Below are positions 16,700 to 25,641 of a DNA stretch of 64,000 nucleotides, one piece after another. Made by a program: the position numbers and the translations under genes. The stretch lies in NCBI RefSeq assembly GCF_042033325.1, contig NZ_CP160095.1. One strand, 5' to 3'. Positions within the stretch are counted from its first letter, which is position 1; every line of letters begins with the position of its first letter. The notes below the pieces were generated by a model. It worked only from the letters and a program-made list of their open reading frames with translations, did not search any database and had not been told where the DNA came from. This stretch comes from Sneathia sanguinegens (GTDB lineage: Bacteria; Fusobacteriota; Fusobacteriia; Fusobacteriales; Leptotrichiaceae).

Positions 16700-18847
16700 A
16701 TGGATCAAAAAGAAGCTTATGAAATTTTAAAAGAAAAGTGTTTAAGTAACAAAGAATTGAATATGAATAAGATAGAGAAAGCATATATTTTAGCTAGGGA
16801 AGCACATAAGGGTCAATATAGAAAAAGTGGAGAAGAATATATAATACACCCTATAGAGGTTTCTCAAATTTTGGTCGATTTGAAAATGGATACAGATACC
16901 ATAGTTGCTGTCTTATTGCATGATGTAGTAGAAGATACTCTTATCACTTTATCAGATATAGAGTATAGCTTTGGAAAAGAAGTTTCTTTATTAGTTGATG
17001 GAGTTACAAAATTAAGAAATTTACCTAAAAAACAAGGAAAACAAATAGAAAATATCAGAAAAATGGTTGTTGCAATGTCACAAGATATCAGGGTTGTAAT
17101 TATTAAATTAGCTGATAGACTTCATAATATGAGAACTATAAAATATCAAAGTCCAGAAAAACAAATAGAAAAATCAAAAGAATGTATAGATGTATATGCA
17201 CCTATTGCACATAGAATAGGAATGTCTAAGATAAAGTCTGAATTAGAGGATATAAGTTTTAGATATTTAAATCCTGAAGCATATTATGAAATGAAAGAAT
17301 TAGTTAATACTAAAAAGGCTGAAAGAATAAGAATAACTAATGATATTATAGAAAAAATAAAGCTAGAATTAGATAAGAATAATATTAAATCTGAAGTAAC
17401 AGGAAGACCGAAACATTTATATAGTATCTATAAAAAAATGACAGAAAAGAATAAAAAATTTGCTGAATTAATGGATTTAATAGCTATAAGAGTTATAGTT
17501 GAAAAAGTTGAAGAATGTTATATGGTTTTAGGTATAGTTCATGGTAAATTTGTTCCTGTATCAGGTAGATTCAAGGACTATATTGCTGTACCTAAAAGTA
17601 ATGGATATCAGTCAATACATACCACAATAATATATTCTGAAAATCAAAATGTAGAAATACAAATTAGAACCAAGGTTATGCATGAAATAGCAGAAGAAGG
17701 TGTAGCTGCACATTGGAAATATAAGGAAAAGAAAACTAAAGATAAGAATGAAAAATATTATCAAGCAGTTAAAAAAATAATATATGGTAATTTTGCACAA
17801 AAAGTTACAGATGAAGTTTTAAATGAAACCATATTTGTATTTACACCTAAAGGGGATGTTATGGAATTAGTTAATAATTCGACAGCTCTAGATTTTGCAT
17901 TTCAAGTTCATACACAAATAGGATATAGGACTATAGGTGCTAAGATAAATGATAAAATAGTTCCCTTAGATCAAAAATTAGAAAATGGTGATAAGGTTGA
18001 AATATTAACTTCTAAAGCTACTAATGGACCCGGAAAAGATTGGATTAATATGGTCAATAATAACAGTTCTAAGGTGAAAATAAAGAAGTGGTTTAAAGAT
18101 TTAGAATTTGAAAATAAGGTTAAAGAGGGACAAGAATTATTAGAAAATGAATTCGCAAAAATAGGACTTAAATTTAAAGAATTAGAAGAAGATGAAATTG
18201 TTTATCTATACATGAAAAAATATAATATTCCAAATATAGAAAATTTATACTATAAATTTGCAACAAATAGTTTGAATTTAAATAATTTTATTCAAAAATT
18301 TAAACCTAAAACTGAAGAAATAGACTATGAAAATATTCTTGAAGAAGCAAAAGATAATGCTAATAAATATGCAGATAAAAATGAAAATATGATGGGCGTT
18401 AAAATTTCAGGTTCAGATAATACAATGTTTGTTTTTGCAAAATGTTGTAATCCTTTGCCAGGAGTTGAAATTGGTGGTTATGTAACAAATGTAAAGGGTA
18501 TTATTATACATAATAAGACTTGCCCAAATCTTAAAAGATTAATAAAAAAAGATCCAAATAGAGAAATAGAAGTTTATTGGGATGAAAAATTATTAGAAAA
18601 TTCAAATTGCAGATATGAATATTCTTTTTTAATAAAATCTCTTAATAGAGAAGGTTTGTTATATGATATTATGCGAATAATTAATGAACATAAGTTAGAT
18701 ATAATAAATATGAATACAAAGATAAAAGAGAAAAATGGTCAAAGCTATGCAATTATGGATATTAGAATACTGATAAAAAACAAAGAAAATTTTGAAAAAT
18801 TAAAAAAGAATTTACTTTCAATGAAAGATGTAATAGATATAATATAG
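16700..18847 (+). CDS. relA: Bifunctional (p)ppGpp synthase/hydrolase RelA/SpoT
   Basis: A 715-residue long RSH enzyme controlling the stringent response. The N-terminal HD hydrolase domain has LLHDVVEDT (His74-Asp75), so hydrolysis is likely retained. The synthase domain has GRFKDYIAVPKSNGYQSIHT. A TGS domain (FVFTPKGDVMELVNNSTALD) and a C-terminal zinc-finger/ACT regulatory region (KCCNPLPGVEIGGYVT and the final ~75 residues) complete the standard order. It starts four bases after the IclR gene and runs 7 bases short of tgt, so all three may be co-transcribed. As the only RSH seen, it is probably a bifunctional Rel. Confidence 0.95.
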   Translation: MDQKEAYEILKEKCLSNKELNMNKIEKAYILAREAHKGQYRKSGEEYIIHPIEVSQILVDLKMDTDTIVAVLLHDVVEDTLITLSDIEYSFGKEVSLLVDGVTKLRNLPKKQGKQIENIRKMVVAMSQDIRVVIIKLADRLHNMRTIKYQSPEKQIEKSKECIDVYAPIAHRIGMSKIKSELEDISFRYLNPEAYYEMKELVNTKKAERIRITNDIIEKIKLELDKNNIKSEVTGRPKHLYSIYKKMTEKNKKFAELMDLIAIRVIVEKVEECYMVLGIVHGKFVPVSGRFKDYIAVPKSNGYQSIHTTIIYSENQNVEIQIRTKVMHEIAEEGVAAHWKYKEKKTKDKNEKYYQAVKKIIYGNFAQKVTDEVLNETIFVFTPKGDVMELVNNSTALDFAFQVHTQIGYRTIGAKINDKIVPLDQKLENGDKVEILTSKATNGPGKDWINMVNNNSSKVKIKKWFKDLEFENKVKEGQELLENEFAKIGLKFKELEEDEIVYLYMKKYNIPNIENLYYKFATNSLNLNNFIQKFKPKTEEIDYENILEEAKDNANKYADKNENMMGVKISGSDNTMFVFAKCCNPLPGVEIGGYVTNVKGIIIHNKTCPNLKRLIKKDPNREIEVYWDEKLLENSNCRYEYSFLIKSLNREGLLYDIMRIINEHKLDIINMNTKIKEKNGQSYAIMDIRILIKNKENFEKLKKNLLSMKDVIDII

Positions 18848-18854
18848 GAGGAAT

Positions 18855-20015
18855 ATGTTACCAATAAAATATGAAATACAATATAAGAATGGAAATGCTA
18901 GAGCTGGGATTATACATACACCACATGGTGATATAGAAACCCCTATATTTATGCCGGTGGGAACACAAGCAACAGTAAAGACTATGACACCAGAAGAATT
19001 AGAAGAAATAGGTGCACAAATTATACTAGGAAATACTTATCACTTACATTTAAGACCTACAGATGAATTGATAAATGATTTTGGAGGCTTACATAAATTT
19101 ATGAATTGGAATAAACCAATACTTACTGATAGTGGAGGGTTTCAAATATTTAGTTTAGCACTTAGAAGAAAATTAACAGAAGAAGGAGCATATTTTAGCT
19201 CACATTTAGATGGTTCGAAGCATTTTATCAGTCCAGAAAAATCTATAGAAATACAAAATAATTTAGGATCTGATATAATGATGGTTTTAGATGAATGTCC
19301 TCCTGGTTTAGCTACTAGGGAATATTTACAACCTTCTATAGATAGAACAATTAGATGGGCTAGAAGATGTATAGTAGCAAATAAGAATAAAGATAAGCAA
19401 GGCTTATTCGCAATAGTTCAAGGTGGAATTTATGAAGATTTAAGAGATTATTGTCTTGATGAATTATATAAAAATAATGAAGATTTTTCAGGTTATGCTA
19501 TTGGTGGACTTGCAGTTGGTGAACCAACAAAAGATATGTATAGAATTTTAAAACATATTACACCAAAATTACCAAGTGATAAACCAAGATATTTAATGGG
19601 AGTTGGAGAACCCCTAGATATGTTGGAAGCTATAGAACATGGAGTAGATATGATGGATTGTGTACATCCATCAAGAATTGGAAGACATGGTACAGTATTT
19701 ACAAAATATGGAAGATTGGTAATAAAGAATGAAAAATATTCTCGTGATCCAAGACCACTTGATGTTGCGGACAATTATGTATGTAGAAATTATACAAGGG
19801 CATATATAAGACATTTATTTAAAACAAATGAAATTTTAGGACAAAGATTAGCAACTTACCATAATTTATGGTTTTTATTGAATCTAGTTAAAGAAGCTAG
19901 AGAAGCAATAAAAGAAAATAGATATAAGGAATTCAAAGAAGAATTTATTTCAAATTATACAATGGGTTTAAACAGTGAATGGATAAAACCAATTAAGAAA
20001 GGAAGTGTAAAATGA
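18855..20015 (+). CDS. tgt: tRNA-guanine transglycosylase (queuosine biosynthesis), atypical zinc site
   Basis: A 386-residue TIM-barrel enzyme that exchanges G34 of NAU/C tRNAs for a queuosine precursor. Seen: TDSGGFQIFSL, FAIVQGG, IGGLAVGEP and MDCVHPSR, which include the catalytic aspartates. The C-terminal zinc site is normally C-x-C-x2-C with a later His; here the stretch is ADNYVCRNYTRAYIRHL, so the first two cysteines are Ala and Asn while the third and the downstream HN remain. LPTRNARNG of typical enzymes is HPSRIGRHG. Zinc binding may be lost or altered. AGGAGG precedes the ATG; the stop overlaps pepC by 4 bases. Confidence 0.9.
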   Translation: MLPIKYEIQYKNGNARAGIIHTPHGDIETPIFMPVGTQATVKTMTPEELEEIGAQIILGNTYHLHLRPTDELINDFGGLHKFMNWNKPILTDSGGFQIFSLALRRKLTEEGAYFSSHLDGSKHFISPEKSIEIQNNLGSDIMMVLDECPPGLATREYLQPSIDRTIRWARRCIVANKNKDKQGLFAIVQGGIYEDLRDYCLDELYKNNEDFSGYAIGGLAVGEPTKDMYRILKHITPKLPSDKPRYLMGVGEPLDMLEAIEHGVDMMDCVHPSRIGRHGTVFTKYGRLVIKNEKYSRDPRPLDVADNYVCRNYTRAYIRHLFKTNEILGQRLATYHNLWFLLNLVKEAREAIKENRYKEFKEEFISNYTMGLNSEWIKPIKKGSVK

Positions 20016-21316
20016 TAGACAATAATTTATTGCAAAAATTTGAACAAAAATTCAATGAAAATTCAATTAACAATATCATTAAAAATGCAATAGCTAATGT
20101 AGGAATTAATGATACAAGTATAGTTAAAGAAGTATTAAATAAGCATACATTTGAATTTTCTACAGAAACTAAAAAAGGTGAAATAACAAATCAAAAAAGA
20201 TCAGGAAGATGTTGGATGTTTTCAGCATTAAATGTATTAAGAGTTGGAACAATGGAAAAATTAAATGTTGAAACATTTGAATTTTCACAAGCATATTTAC
20301 AATTTTATGATAAATTAGAAAAGGCTAATACATTTTTACATTACATAATTGAAACAAAAGATTTGCCTATAACAGATAGATTAGTTGCACATATTATGTA
20401 TGGTGGTGCTGAAGATGGAGGATATTGGAATTTCTTTGTAGGACTTGCAACAAAATATGGAGTTGTACCGAAAGAAGTTATGCCAGAAACATATCACTCA
20501 TCAGATACAGCAATTTTAAATGAAGTATTAGATTTAAGATTAAAAAAAGCAGCTTGTTTAATTAGAAAGAGTAAAACTATAGAAGAAGCTGAAAAAATAA
20601 AGGAAGATGCTCTATATCAAGTATACAATATTTGTGTAAAAGCACTAGGTTTACCACCTAAAAAATTCACTTATGAATATAGAGATAAGGATAAGAAATT
20701 TGTTAGAATTTCTGATATAACACCAAAGGAATTTATGGAAAAATATGCACAAGATGATCTTTTAGCAAAGGTAGAATTGGTACAAGATCCTAGAGAAGAA
20801 AATGAAAAAGGTAGACTATATCAAATACCATATACATGTTCAGTATTAGAACATGGACCATATACTTTCTTGAATGTAACTTTGGATGAATTAAAGAAGG
20901 CAACTATAGCTTCAATCAAAGATGGAGCACCTGTTTGGTTTGGTTGTGATGTTGGAAGATTTAGCGATAGAAAAAAAGGTATATTAGATAGCGATTTATA
21001 TGACTATAATAATACATTGACAGAATTAGGAGAATTTTCAAAGAAAGATAGATTAGTAAATTATTCAGCATATATGACTCATGCTATGACCTTTGTTGGT
21101 GTTGATCTTGATGAAAATTCTAAACCTTTAATGTGGGAAGTAGAAAATAGCTGGGGAGATGAAGTAGGTAAAAAAGGTATTTTCTCAATGTCTGATAAGT
21201 GGTTTGATGACCATAATTATTCCGTTGTTGTTGATAAAAAATACATATCAGAAGAATTTAAATCTGGTTTTGATAAAGATGTGATTGTTTTAGACTATTT
21301 TGATCCTTTAGCATAA
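20012..21316 (+). CDS. pepC: Aminopeptidase C (bleomycin hydrolase family)
   Basis: A 434-residue cytosolic C1-family cysteine peptidase that removes N-terminal residues from peptides. The active-site cysteine is at residue 67 in QKRSGRCWMFSALN; the catalytic His lies in THAMTFVGV and the Asn in WEVENSWG. Length matches PepC of Firmicutes. There is no signal peptide. Its ATG overlaps the tgt stop codon, so it is translationally coupled to a tRNA-modification gene. The C terminus keeps the short tail that trims to aminopeptidase activity in this family. Confidence 0.95.
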   Translation: MIDNNLLQKFEQKFNENSINNIIKNAIANVGINDTSIVKEVLNKHTFEFSTETKKGEITNQKRSGRCWMFSALNVLRVGTMEKLNVETFEFSQAYLQFYDKLEKANTFLHYIIETKDLPITDRLVAHIMYGGAEDGGYWNFFVGLATKYGVVPKEVMPETYHSSDTAILNEVLDLRLKKAACLIRKSKTIEEAEKIKEDALYQVYNICVKALGLPPKKFTYEYRDKDKKFVRISDITPKEFMEKYAQDDLLAKVELVQDPREENEKGRLYQIPYTCSVLEHGPYTFLNVTLDELKKATIASIKDGAPVWFGCDVGRFSDRKKGILDSDLYDYNNTLTELGEFSKKDRLVNYSAYMTHAMTFVGVDLDENSKPLMWEVENSWGDEVGKKGIFSMSDKWFDDHNYSVVVDKKYISEEFKSGFDKDVIVLDYFDPLA

Positions 21317-21324
21317 AAATATGG

Positions 21325-21330
21325 TATAAT
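21325..21330 (+). promoter_or_regulatory. -10 element upstream of the 2-hydroxyacid dehydrogenase gene
   Basis: A consensus TATAAT preceded by TGG (extended -10), starting 45 bases before the likely TTG start. No convincing -35. Confidence 0.5.
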
Positions 21331-21369
21331 ACTATTGGTACGAAAATATACAAATAGGAGATGATCGTC

Positions 21370-22290
21370 TTGGTTAAATTAGGGATAATAGGTGCAGGTG
21401 CTGTAGGTTTTGCAGTCGGATATACCGCAGCTAGATTAGGTATAGTTGATGATATTAAATATTGTGATATCAATGAAACAAAAGCAAATGCTCAAGCGAT
21501 GGATATAGAAGATGCTAATAAGTATTATCCGCATAGTGTTAAAATGAGTGCTGGAACTTATGAAGATATGGCTGATAGAGATATAGTAGTTCTAGCTACT
21601 GGAGATTTGTCTGGAATAAGAGATAGACTATTAGAATGGGTAAAATTTAAAGATGCAACAAGAGATTATGTTAAAAAAATAGTTTCTAGTGGATTTAAAG
21701 GATTCTTTATAGTAGTTTCAAATCCTTGTGATCTTATGGCATATCTTGTGTATAAGACAAGTGGATTCCCACAAGAAAAAGTTATAGGTGCAGGAACAGC
21801 ATTAGATACAGCAAGACTTAATACTACTTTGGCAAATATTCTTAATATAGATCCTAAGAAAGTTAGAGGAGTTGTATTAGGAGAACATGGTGAAAGTCAA
21901 TTTGTAGCTTGGTCTAATATATTTGTTGAAAATATGACTTTGGAAGAATATTTAAAACAAAATCCAAAAGAATTTTCAAGAGATTTTGTAGAAAATAAGG
22001 TTCGTGAAAGAGCATGGAGAGTTATTGATGGAAAACAACATACACAATGTGGTATAGGATCAACAGTATGTGATTTAATAACAGCGATTACTCAAGATAA
22101 AAAAGATATTATCTTGGTTTCAACTTTGTTGAACAAAGAATATGGTTTAAAGGATATTTATTTGTCAACACCATGTATAATTGGAAAAAATGGAGTTGAA
22201 AAAATTCTTGAATTAAAATTAAATGATGAAGAAATGAATAAATTAAAAAATTCTGAAAAGGTTTTGAAAGAAAATAGAGAAAAATTCTAA
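21370..22290 (+). CDS. L-lactate / L-2-hydroxyisocaproate dehydrogenase family
   Basis: A 306-residue NAD-dependent 2-hydroxyacid dehydrogenase of the LDH/MDH superfamily. The start is probably the TTG at 21370, since TAGGAGATGATC just before it is an almost full anti-16S match; an ATG at 21361 lies inside that site. Seen: IIGAGAVGFAVGYTA (NAD fold), SNPCDL, GTALDTARLNT with the substrate Arg, and GEHGESQFVAWS with the catalytic His. The mobile loop lacks the QKPGETRL of lactate dehydrogenases, and FVAWS is typical of 2-hydroxyisocaproate dehydrogenases, so the substrate may be a branched 2-oxo acid rather than pyruvate. Monocistronic. Confidence 0.85.
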   Translation: MVKLGIIGAGAVGFAVGYTAARLGIVDDIKYCDINETKANAQAMDIEDANKYYPHSVKMSAGTYEDMADRDIVVLATGDLSGIRDRLLEWVKFKDATRDYVKKIVSSGFKGFFIVVSNPCDLMAYLVYKTSGFPQEKVIGAGTALDTARLNTTLANILNIDPKKVRGVVLGEHGESQFVAWSNIFVENMTLEEYLKQNPKEFSRDFVENKVRERAWRVIDGKQHTQCGIGSTVCDLITAITQDKKDIILVSTLLNKEYGLKDIYLSTPCIIGKNGVEKILELKLNDEEMNKLKNSEKVLKENREKF

Positions 22291-22295
22291 AATAG

Positions 22296-22323
22296 GCTGA
22301 CTCAATAAAAGAGTCAGCTTTTT
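22296..22323 (+). terminator. Rho-independent terminator after the dehydrogenase gene
   Basis: GCTGACTC (22296-22303) and GAGTCAGC (22311-22318) form a perfect 8-bp stem, followed by five T residues. Confidence 0.88.
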
Positions 22324-22356
22324 ATAACTCTTTTACTAAACCGGGTTATAAAAATA

Positions 22357-22385
22357 TTGAAATACTTTTTAAAATTTAATATAAT
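22357..22385 (+). promoter_or_regulatory. Promoter of the kdgK-type gene
   Basis: TTGAAA (22357-22362), exactly 17 bases, TATAAT (22380-22385); the gene starts 28 bases on, after AGGAGG. Confidence 0.8.
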
Positions 22386-22413
22386 AAAATATATGATGAT
22401 TTTAGGAGGAAAA

Positions 22414-23364
22414 ATGAAAGTTTTAACAATAGGTGAACCCTTGGTAGTTTTTGCTTCCATGGATTTAGATAAGAGTTTATCGCAAGCACAACATTTTACA
22501 AAATATATAGCTGGAGCAGAATTGAATGTTGCAATAGGTTTGTCAAGATTAGGGCATGAAGTTAGTTATATAAGTCAAGTTGGAAAAGACTTTATTGGAG
22601 AATATATTATAAATGAAGTTAAAGAATTTGGAATAGATAATAAATATATCAATGTTGATAAAAGATATAGAACTGGATTTTATTTTAAAGAATATGTTAG
22701 CAATAATGATCCAGGGATAGAATATTATAGAAAAAATTCAGCAGCTAGCAAATATGATATTTCATTATTGGACAAAATAGATTTTTCAAAAATAGATTTA
22801 ATACATTTGACAGGAATTTTTGCAGGTATATCTAAAGAAGCTGAAAAAATAGCAAATAAGCTTACTGATATAGCAAAAGAAAAAAATATTTTACTTAGTT
22901 TTGACCCTAATTTAAGAGAAAGTCTTTGGGAAAGTGAAGAATATATGTTAAAAACAATAAATAGTTTATCTTTAAAGGCAAGTATATTACTTCCGGGCTT
23001 AAAAGAAGCAAGAAAATTGACAGGTCTTAATAAGGTGGAAGAAATATTTGAATACTATTTTAAAAATAGCGATACATTGAAAATTGTTATTATAAAAGAC
23101 GGATCTAAAACTGTTTATGTTAAAGAAAGAGGTAAAGCTATTGAAAAATTTGAAACATATAAAGTGAAAAATGTAATAGATACCGTAGGTGCAGGAGATG
23201 GCTTTGCAGTTGGAATAATTTCAGGTGTTATTGAAAATTTAGATATACACTCTTGTGTTAAAAGAGCTTGTGCAATAGGTGCTATGGCTGTACAAGTTCA
23301 TGGTGATAATGAAGGCTATCCTAATAGAAAACAACTTGAAAATTTTATTGTAAAGCATAAATAA
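22414..23364 (+). CDS. kdgK: PfkB-family sugar kinase, probable 2-keto-3-deoxygluconate kinase
   Basis: A 316-residue ribokinase-fold enzyme. The start at 22414 is fixed by AGGAGG at 22404-22409; a longer frame overlaps the promoter. AGAELNVAIGLSRLG, TGFYFKEYV, IEYYRKNSAASKY and the ATP-site DTVGAGDGFAVGIISG are in KdgK order; the RKxSAAS stretch is characteristic of 2-keto-3-deoxygluconate kinases. It would phosphorylate a sugar acid from polyuronate or sialylated glycan breakdown. No aldolase (kdgA) or isomerase gene is nearby, so the exact substrate is inference. It has its own promoter and a weak terminator. Confidence 0.85.
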   Translation: MKVLTIGEPLVVFASMDLDKSLSQAQHFTKYIAGAELNVAIGLSRLGHEVSYISQVGKDFIGEYIINEVKEFGIDNKYINVDKRYRTGFYFKEYVSNNDPGIEYYRKNSAASKYDISLLDKIDFSKIDLIHLTGIFAGISKEAEKIANKLTDIAKEKNILLSFDPNLRESLWESEEYMLKTINSLSLKASILLPGLKEARKLTGLNKVEEIFEYYFKNSDTLKIVIIKDGSKTVYVKERGKAIEKFETYKVKNVIDTVGAGDGFAVGIISGVIENLDIHSCVKRACAIGAMAVQVHGDNEGYPNRKQLENFIVKHK

Positions 23365-23379
23365 AAAGCAAACAATTAT

Positions 23380-23420
23380 AAAAAGAAAATAGACTTAATT
23401 TGTTTATTTTCTTTTTCTTT
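23380..23420 (+). terminator. Probable A/T-rich terminator after kdgK
   Basis: An A-rich arm (AAAAAGAAAATA) pairs with TATTTTCTTTTT about 13 bases later, ending in T-rich sequence. The stem is nearly pure A:T, so strength is uncertain. Confidence 0.5.
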
Positions 23421-23507
23421 ATTTAAACAATAATCGAATTTAGCTTAAAATATTTGAAACATAAATAAAATTAATAATAGCATAAAAAAAATATATAGTT
23501 GAAATTG

Positions 23508-23536
23508 TTGACAAATAAGGACTTGAAGTATATCAT
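23508..23536 (+). promoter_or_regulatory. Promoter of the surface-protein operon
   Basis: Consensus TTGACA (23508-23513), 17 bases, TATCAT (23531-23536), about 36 bases before the first start codon of the three-gene barrel/protease operon. Confidence 0.7.
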
Positions 23537-23571
23537 TATACATAACATTAAGTATGTATAGGAGGACATAT

Positions 23572-25632
23572 ATGAAAAAAACATTTTTATTTCTTGCATC
23601 GCTTATTACTTGTGCAGGTTTTGCACATGAAGGCTATGTAAAAACAGGTATAAAAATAGAACCTGAATTTGCTCCTGTTGTTAAAGACGAAGAAAAAAAT
23701 ATTGATGAAATTAATTTCTTATATAGTAAAACATTATATGAAGCAAATTTATTAGATTTCAATATGAAATTTAAGGAATATGGTCTTGATTTTGGAGGAT
23801 CAATTAAATCAAAAAGAAGTAATGCTAGACTAAATGATTGGGATAATGATAAAAAACATTCTAAAGATGATAAAAATCATGATAAAAATCACGATTTGAT
23901 GTCTAAGTTTTATTTATCATATACTTCACCAGAATTTTTTGGCTTGAAATCAAAGTCAAAGATAGAATATTATCCAGATAAAGATATGTTCAAAAAAGAT
24001 AATAAAACAGTATCAGAATATGTTGAAGATGAACAAAAGCAAATAGCTGGAAATATCCTATTTGATACAAATTTGAGTGGAAAGATTAATAAGAAAGTTA
24101 ATTTTGACGCAAATATAAAGTATAAAGCTAATCAATTAGATACTTTTGATAAGGATGAAGCTTACTTTAAATATGATGTTAAGGCTGATGGAGATGTAAA
24201 TGATAAGTTTAATCTATCTGGTAAATATGATTTTACTTGTGATTTGAATTTTGGTTCAAAGCCTTTTGACACATTTAAAACTGAATTACCAGAATATCCA
24301 GATTTTTGGGATAAAAATTATGTAAAAAGAATAGAACATAATCTTAATTTTGAAACAACTTATAAGGTTGATAAAAAGACAAATTTAAAATTCAGTTTTG
24401 ATAATAACATGTTGCACTATTTCCAAAAAGGCAGCAAGGAAAAAACAAAAGTAAGAAATATATATAGTTTAATAACACCAAATGTAAAATTTGCTTATGA
24501 AAAAGAATTGAACAATGGACTTAAATTAGGACCTGAACTTGAAGTAGAATCTCAAATTAGAGAAGCTAAATTTTATACAAGAGATTCAAAACTAATGCCA
24601 AATAAAGGAATGTGGGCTAATTTAAAACAAGGTTTAAATTTAAAATTAGATTATGATAAAGATGGTATAAAATATGAAGGAAGATATGGTTATAGATTTG
24701 ACCTAACAACTCAACCATTTTTGACTAATTTAAAGAATGCAAAGCATAATTTAAAAAGTGAAACAAAATTGAGTGTAAAAAAAGAATTTAATAAAAATAC
24801 TAAGTTAGAAGGTAAAATTGAAAATAAATTTGAAATACCAATTATACATAAATATTTAGGTGTTACAAATACCAAATTAGATGCAGATATTAAGGTAAAT
24901 CATAAAATTAATGACAAGTTAAATCTTGAATTTGTTGCAAAAAATAAGCTAGATTTAACATCAGAAAAAACTGTAATTGGTGCAGATAATTATACTGAAA
25001 ATTTAAAATTGAATGCTACATTAAATTATGATCCTATAAAAAATTTAAATTTGAAAACAACTTTAGGTTTTGAAAATAAGATGAAATTTAATGTTAATTT
25101 AAATCAAGATAGAAAAGAAGTAGGAAAGTCAATTATAACTATTCATAGAAAACATACTCCATTTATATTTAATGGAAAATCAGATTTTCAATATATAATT
25201 AATAGATTTACAGCTAATACCACATTAAGTTATGAAAAGAAATTAAATGATAAATTAACAATAAAACCTAGTGTAGATCTTAATACAAAATTAGAATTAT
25301 TTGCTTTAAGAAATAATGTATTAACTACATATGGTTTGAATAAAAAAGCTTCTAATCTTGTAAAACCAGAAATATCTGACTATAGAAATATTAAATATAA
25401 TGTTGGAGGAAGTATTGAACTTAATCCTAGCATTGAATTAAAATATAAATTTATAGAAAAATTAATATTGAGTACAAGTTTTGGAACAAAGTTAAAATTT
25501 GAAAGAAAAGTAATAAATCCAATACAAAAAGAAGGAAGACCAGATAAAAATTCATTTGATTATATAGAAAAAAGTTTTGGATTTAGAAGTTTAAGTCCAA
25601 CTGTAAAACTAAACTTGGAATATAGATGGTAG
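23572..25632 (+). CDS. Large outer-membrane beta-barrel protein, unrecognised
   Basis: A 686-residue exported protein. The signal peptide is MKKTFLFLASLITCAGFA, cleaved before HEGY. The start at 23572 is chosen because AGGAGG is 7 bases upstream. The mature part is dominated by alternating polar/hydrophobic strands (repeated K-x-N-L-x-x-x-F patterns, many Lys/Asn turns) and ends in NLEYRW, a terminal aromatic typical of proteins inserted by the BAM machinery. A charged D/K/H-rich loop is near residues 85-105. I do not recognise a family. It is the first gene of an operon with a lipidated autotransporter protease, so it may be its surface partner or substrate; this is inference. Confidence 0.75.
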   Translation: MKKTFLFLASLITCAGFAHEGYVKTGIKIEPEFAPVVKDEEKNIDEINFLYSKTLYEANLLDFNMKFKEYGLDFGGSIKSKRSNARLNDWDNDKKHSKDDKNHDKNHDLMSKFYLSYTSPEFFGLKSKSKIEYYPDKDMFKKDNKTVSEYVEDEQKQIAGNILFDTNLSGKINKKVNFDANIKYKANQLDTFDKDEAYFKYDVKADGDVNDKFNLSGKYDFTCDLNFGSKPFDTFKTELPEYPDFWDKNYVKRIEHNLNFETTYKVDKKTNLKFSFDNNMLHYFQKGSKEKTKVRNIYSLITPNVKFAYEKELNNGLKLGPELEVESQIREAKFYTRDSKLMPNKGMWANLKQGLNLKLDYDKDGIKYEGRYGYRFDLTTQPFLTNLKNAKHNLKSETKLSVKKEFNKNTKLEGKIENKFEIPIIHKYLGVTNTKLDADIKVNHKINDKLNLEFVAKNKLDLTSEKTVIGADNYTENLKLNATLNYDPIKNLNLKTTLGFENKMKFNVNLNQDRKEVGKSIITIHRKHTPFIFNGKSDFQYIINRFTANTTLSYEKKLNDKLTIKPSVDLNTKLELFALRNNVLTTYGLNKKASNLVKPEISDYRNIKYNVGGSIELNPSIELKYKFIEKLILSTSFGTKLKFERKVINPIQKEGRPDKNSFDYIEKSFGFRSLSPTVKLNLEYRW

Positions 25633-25641
25633 GAGGAAAAC

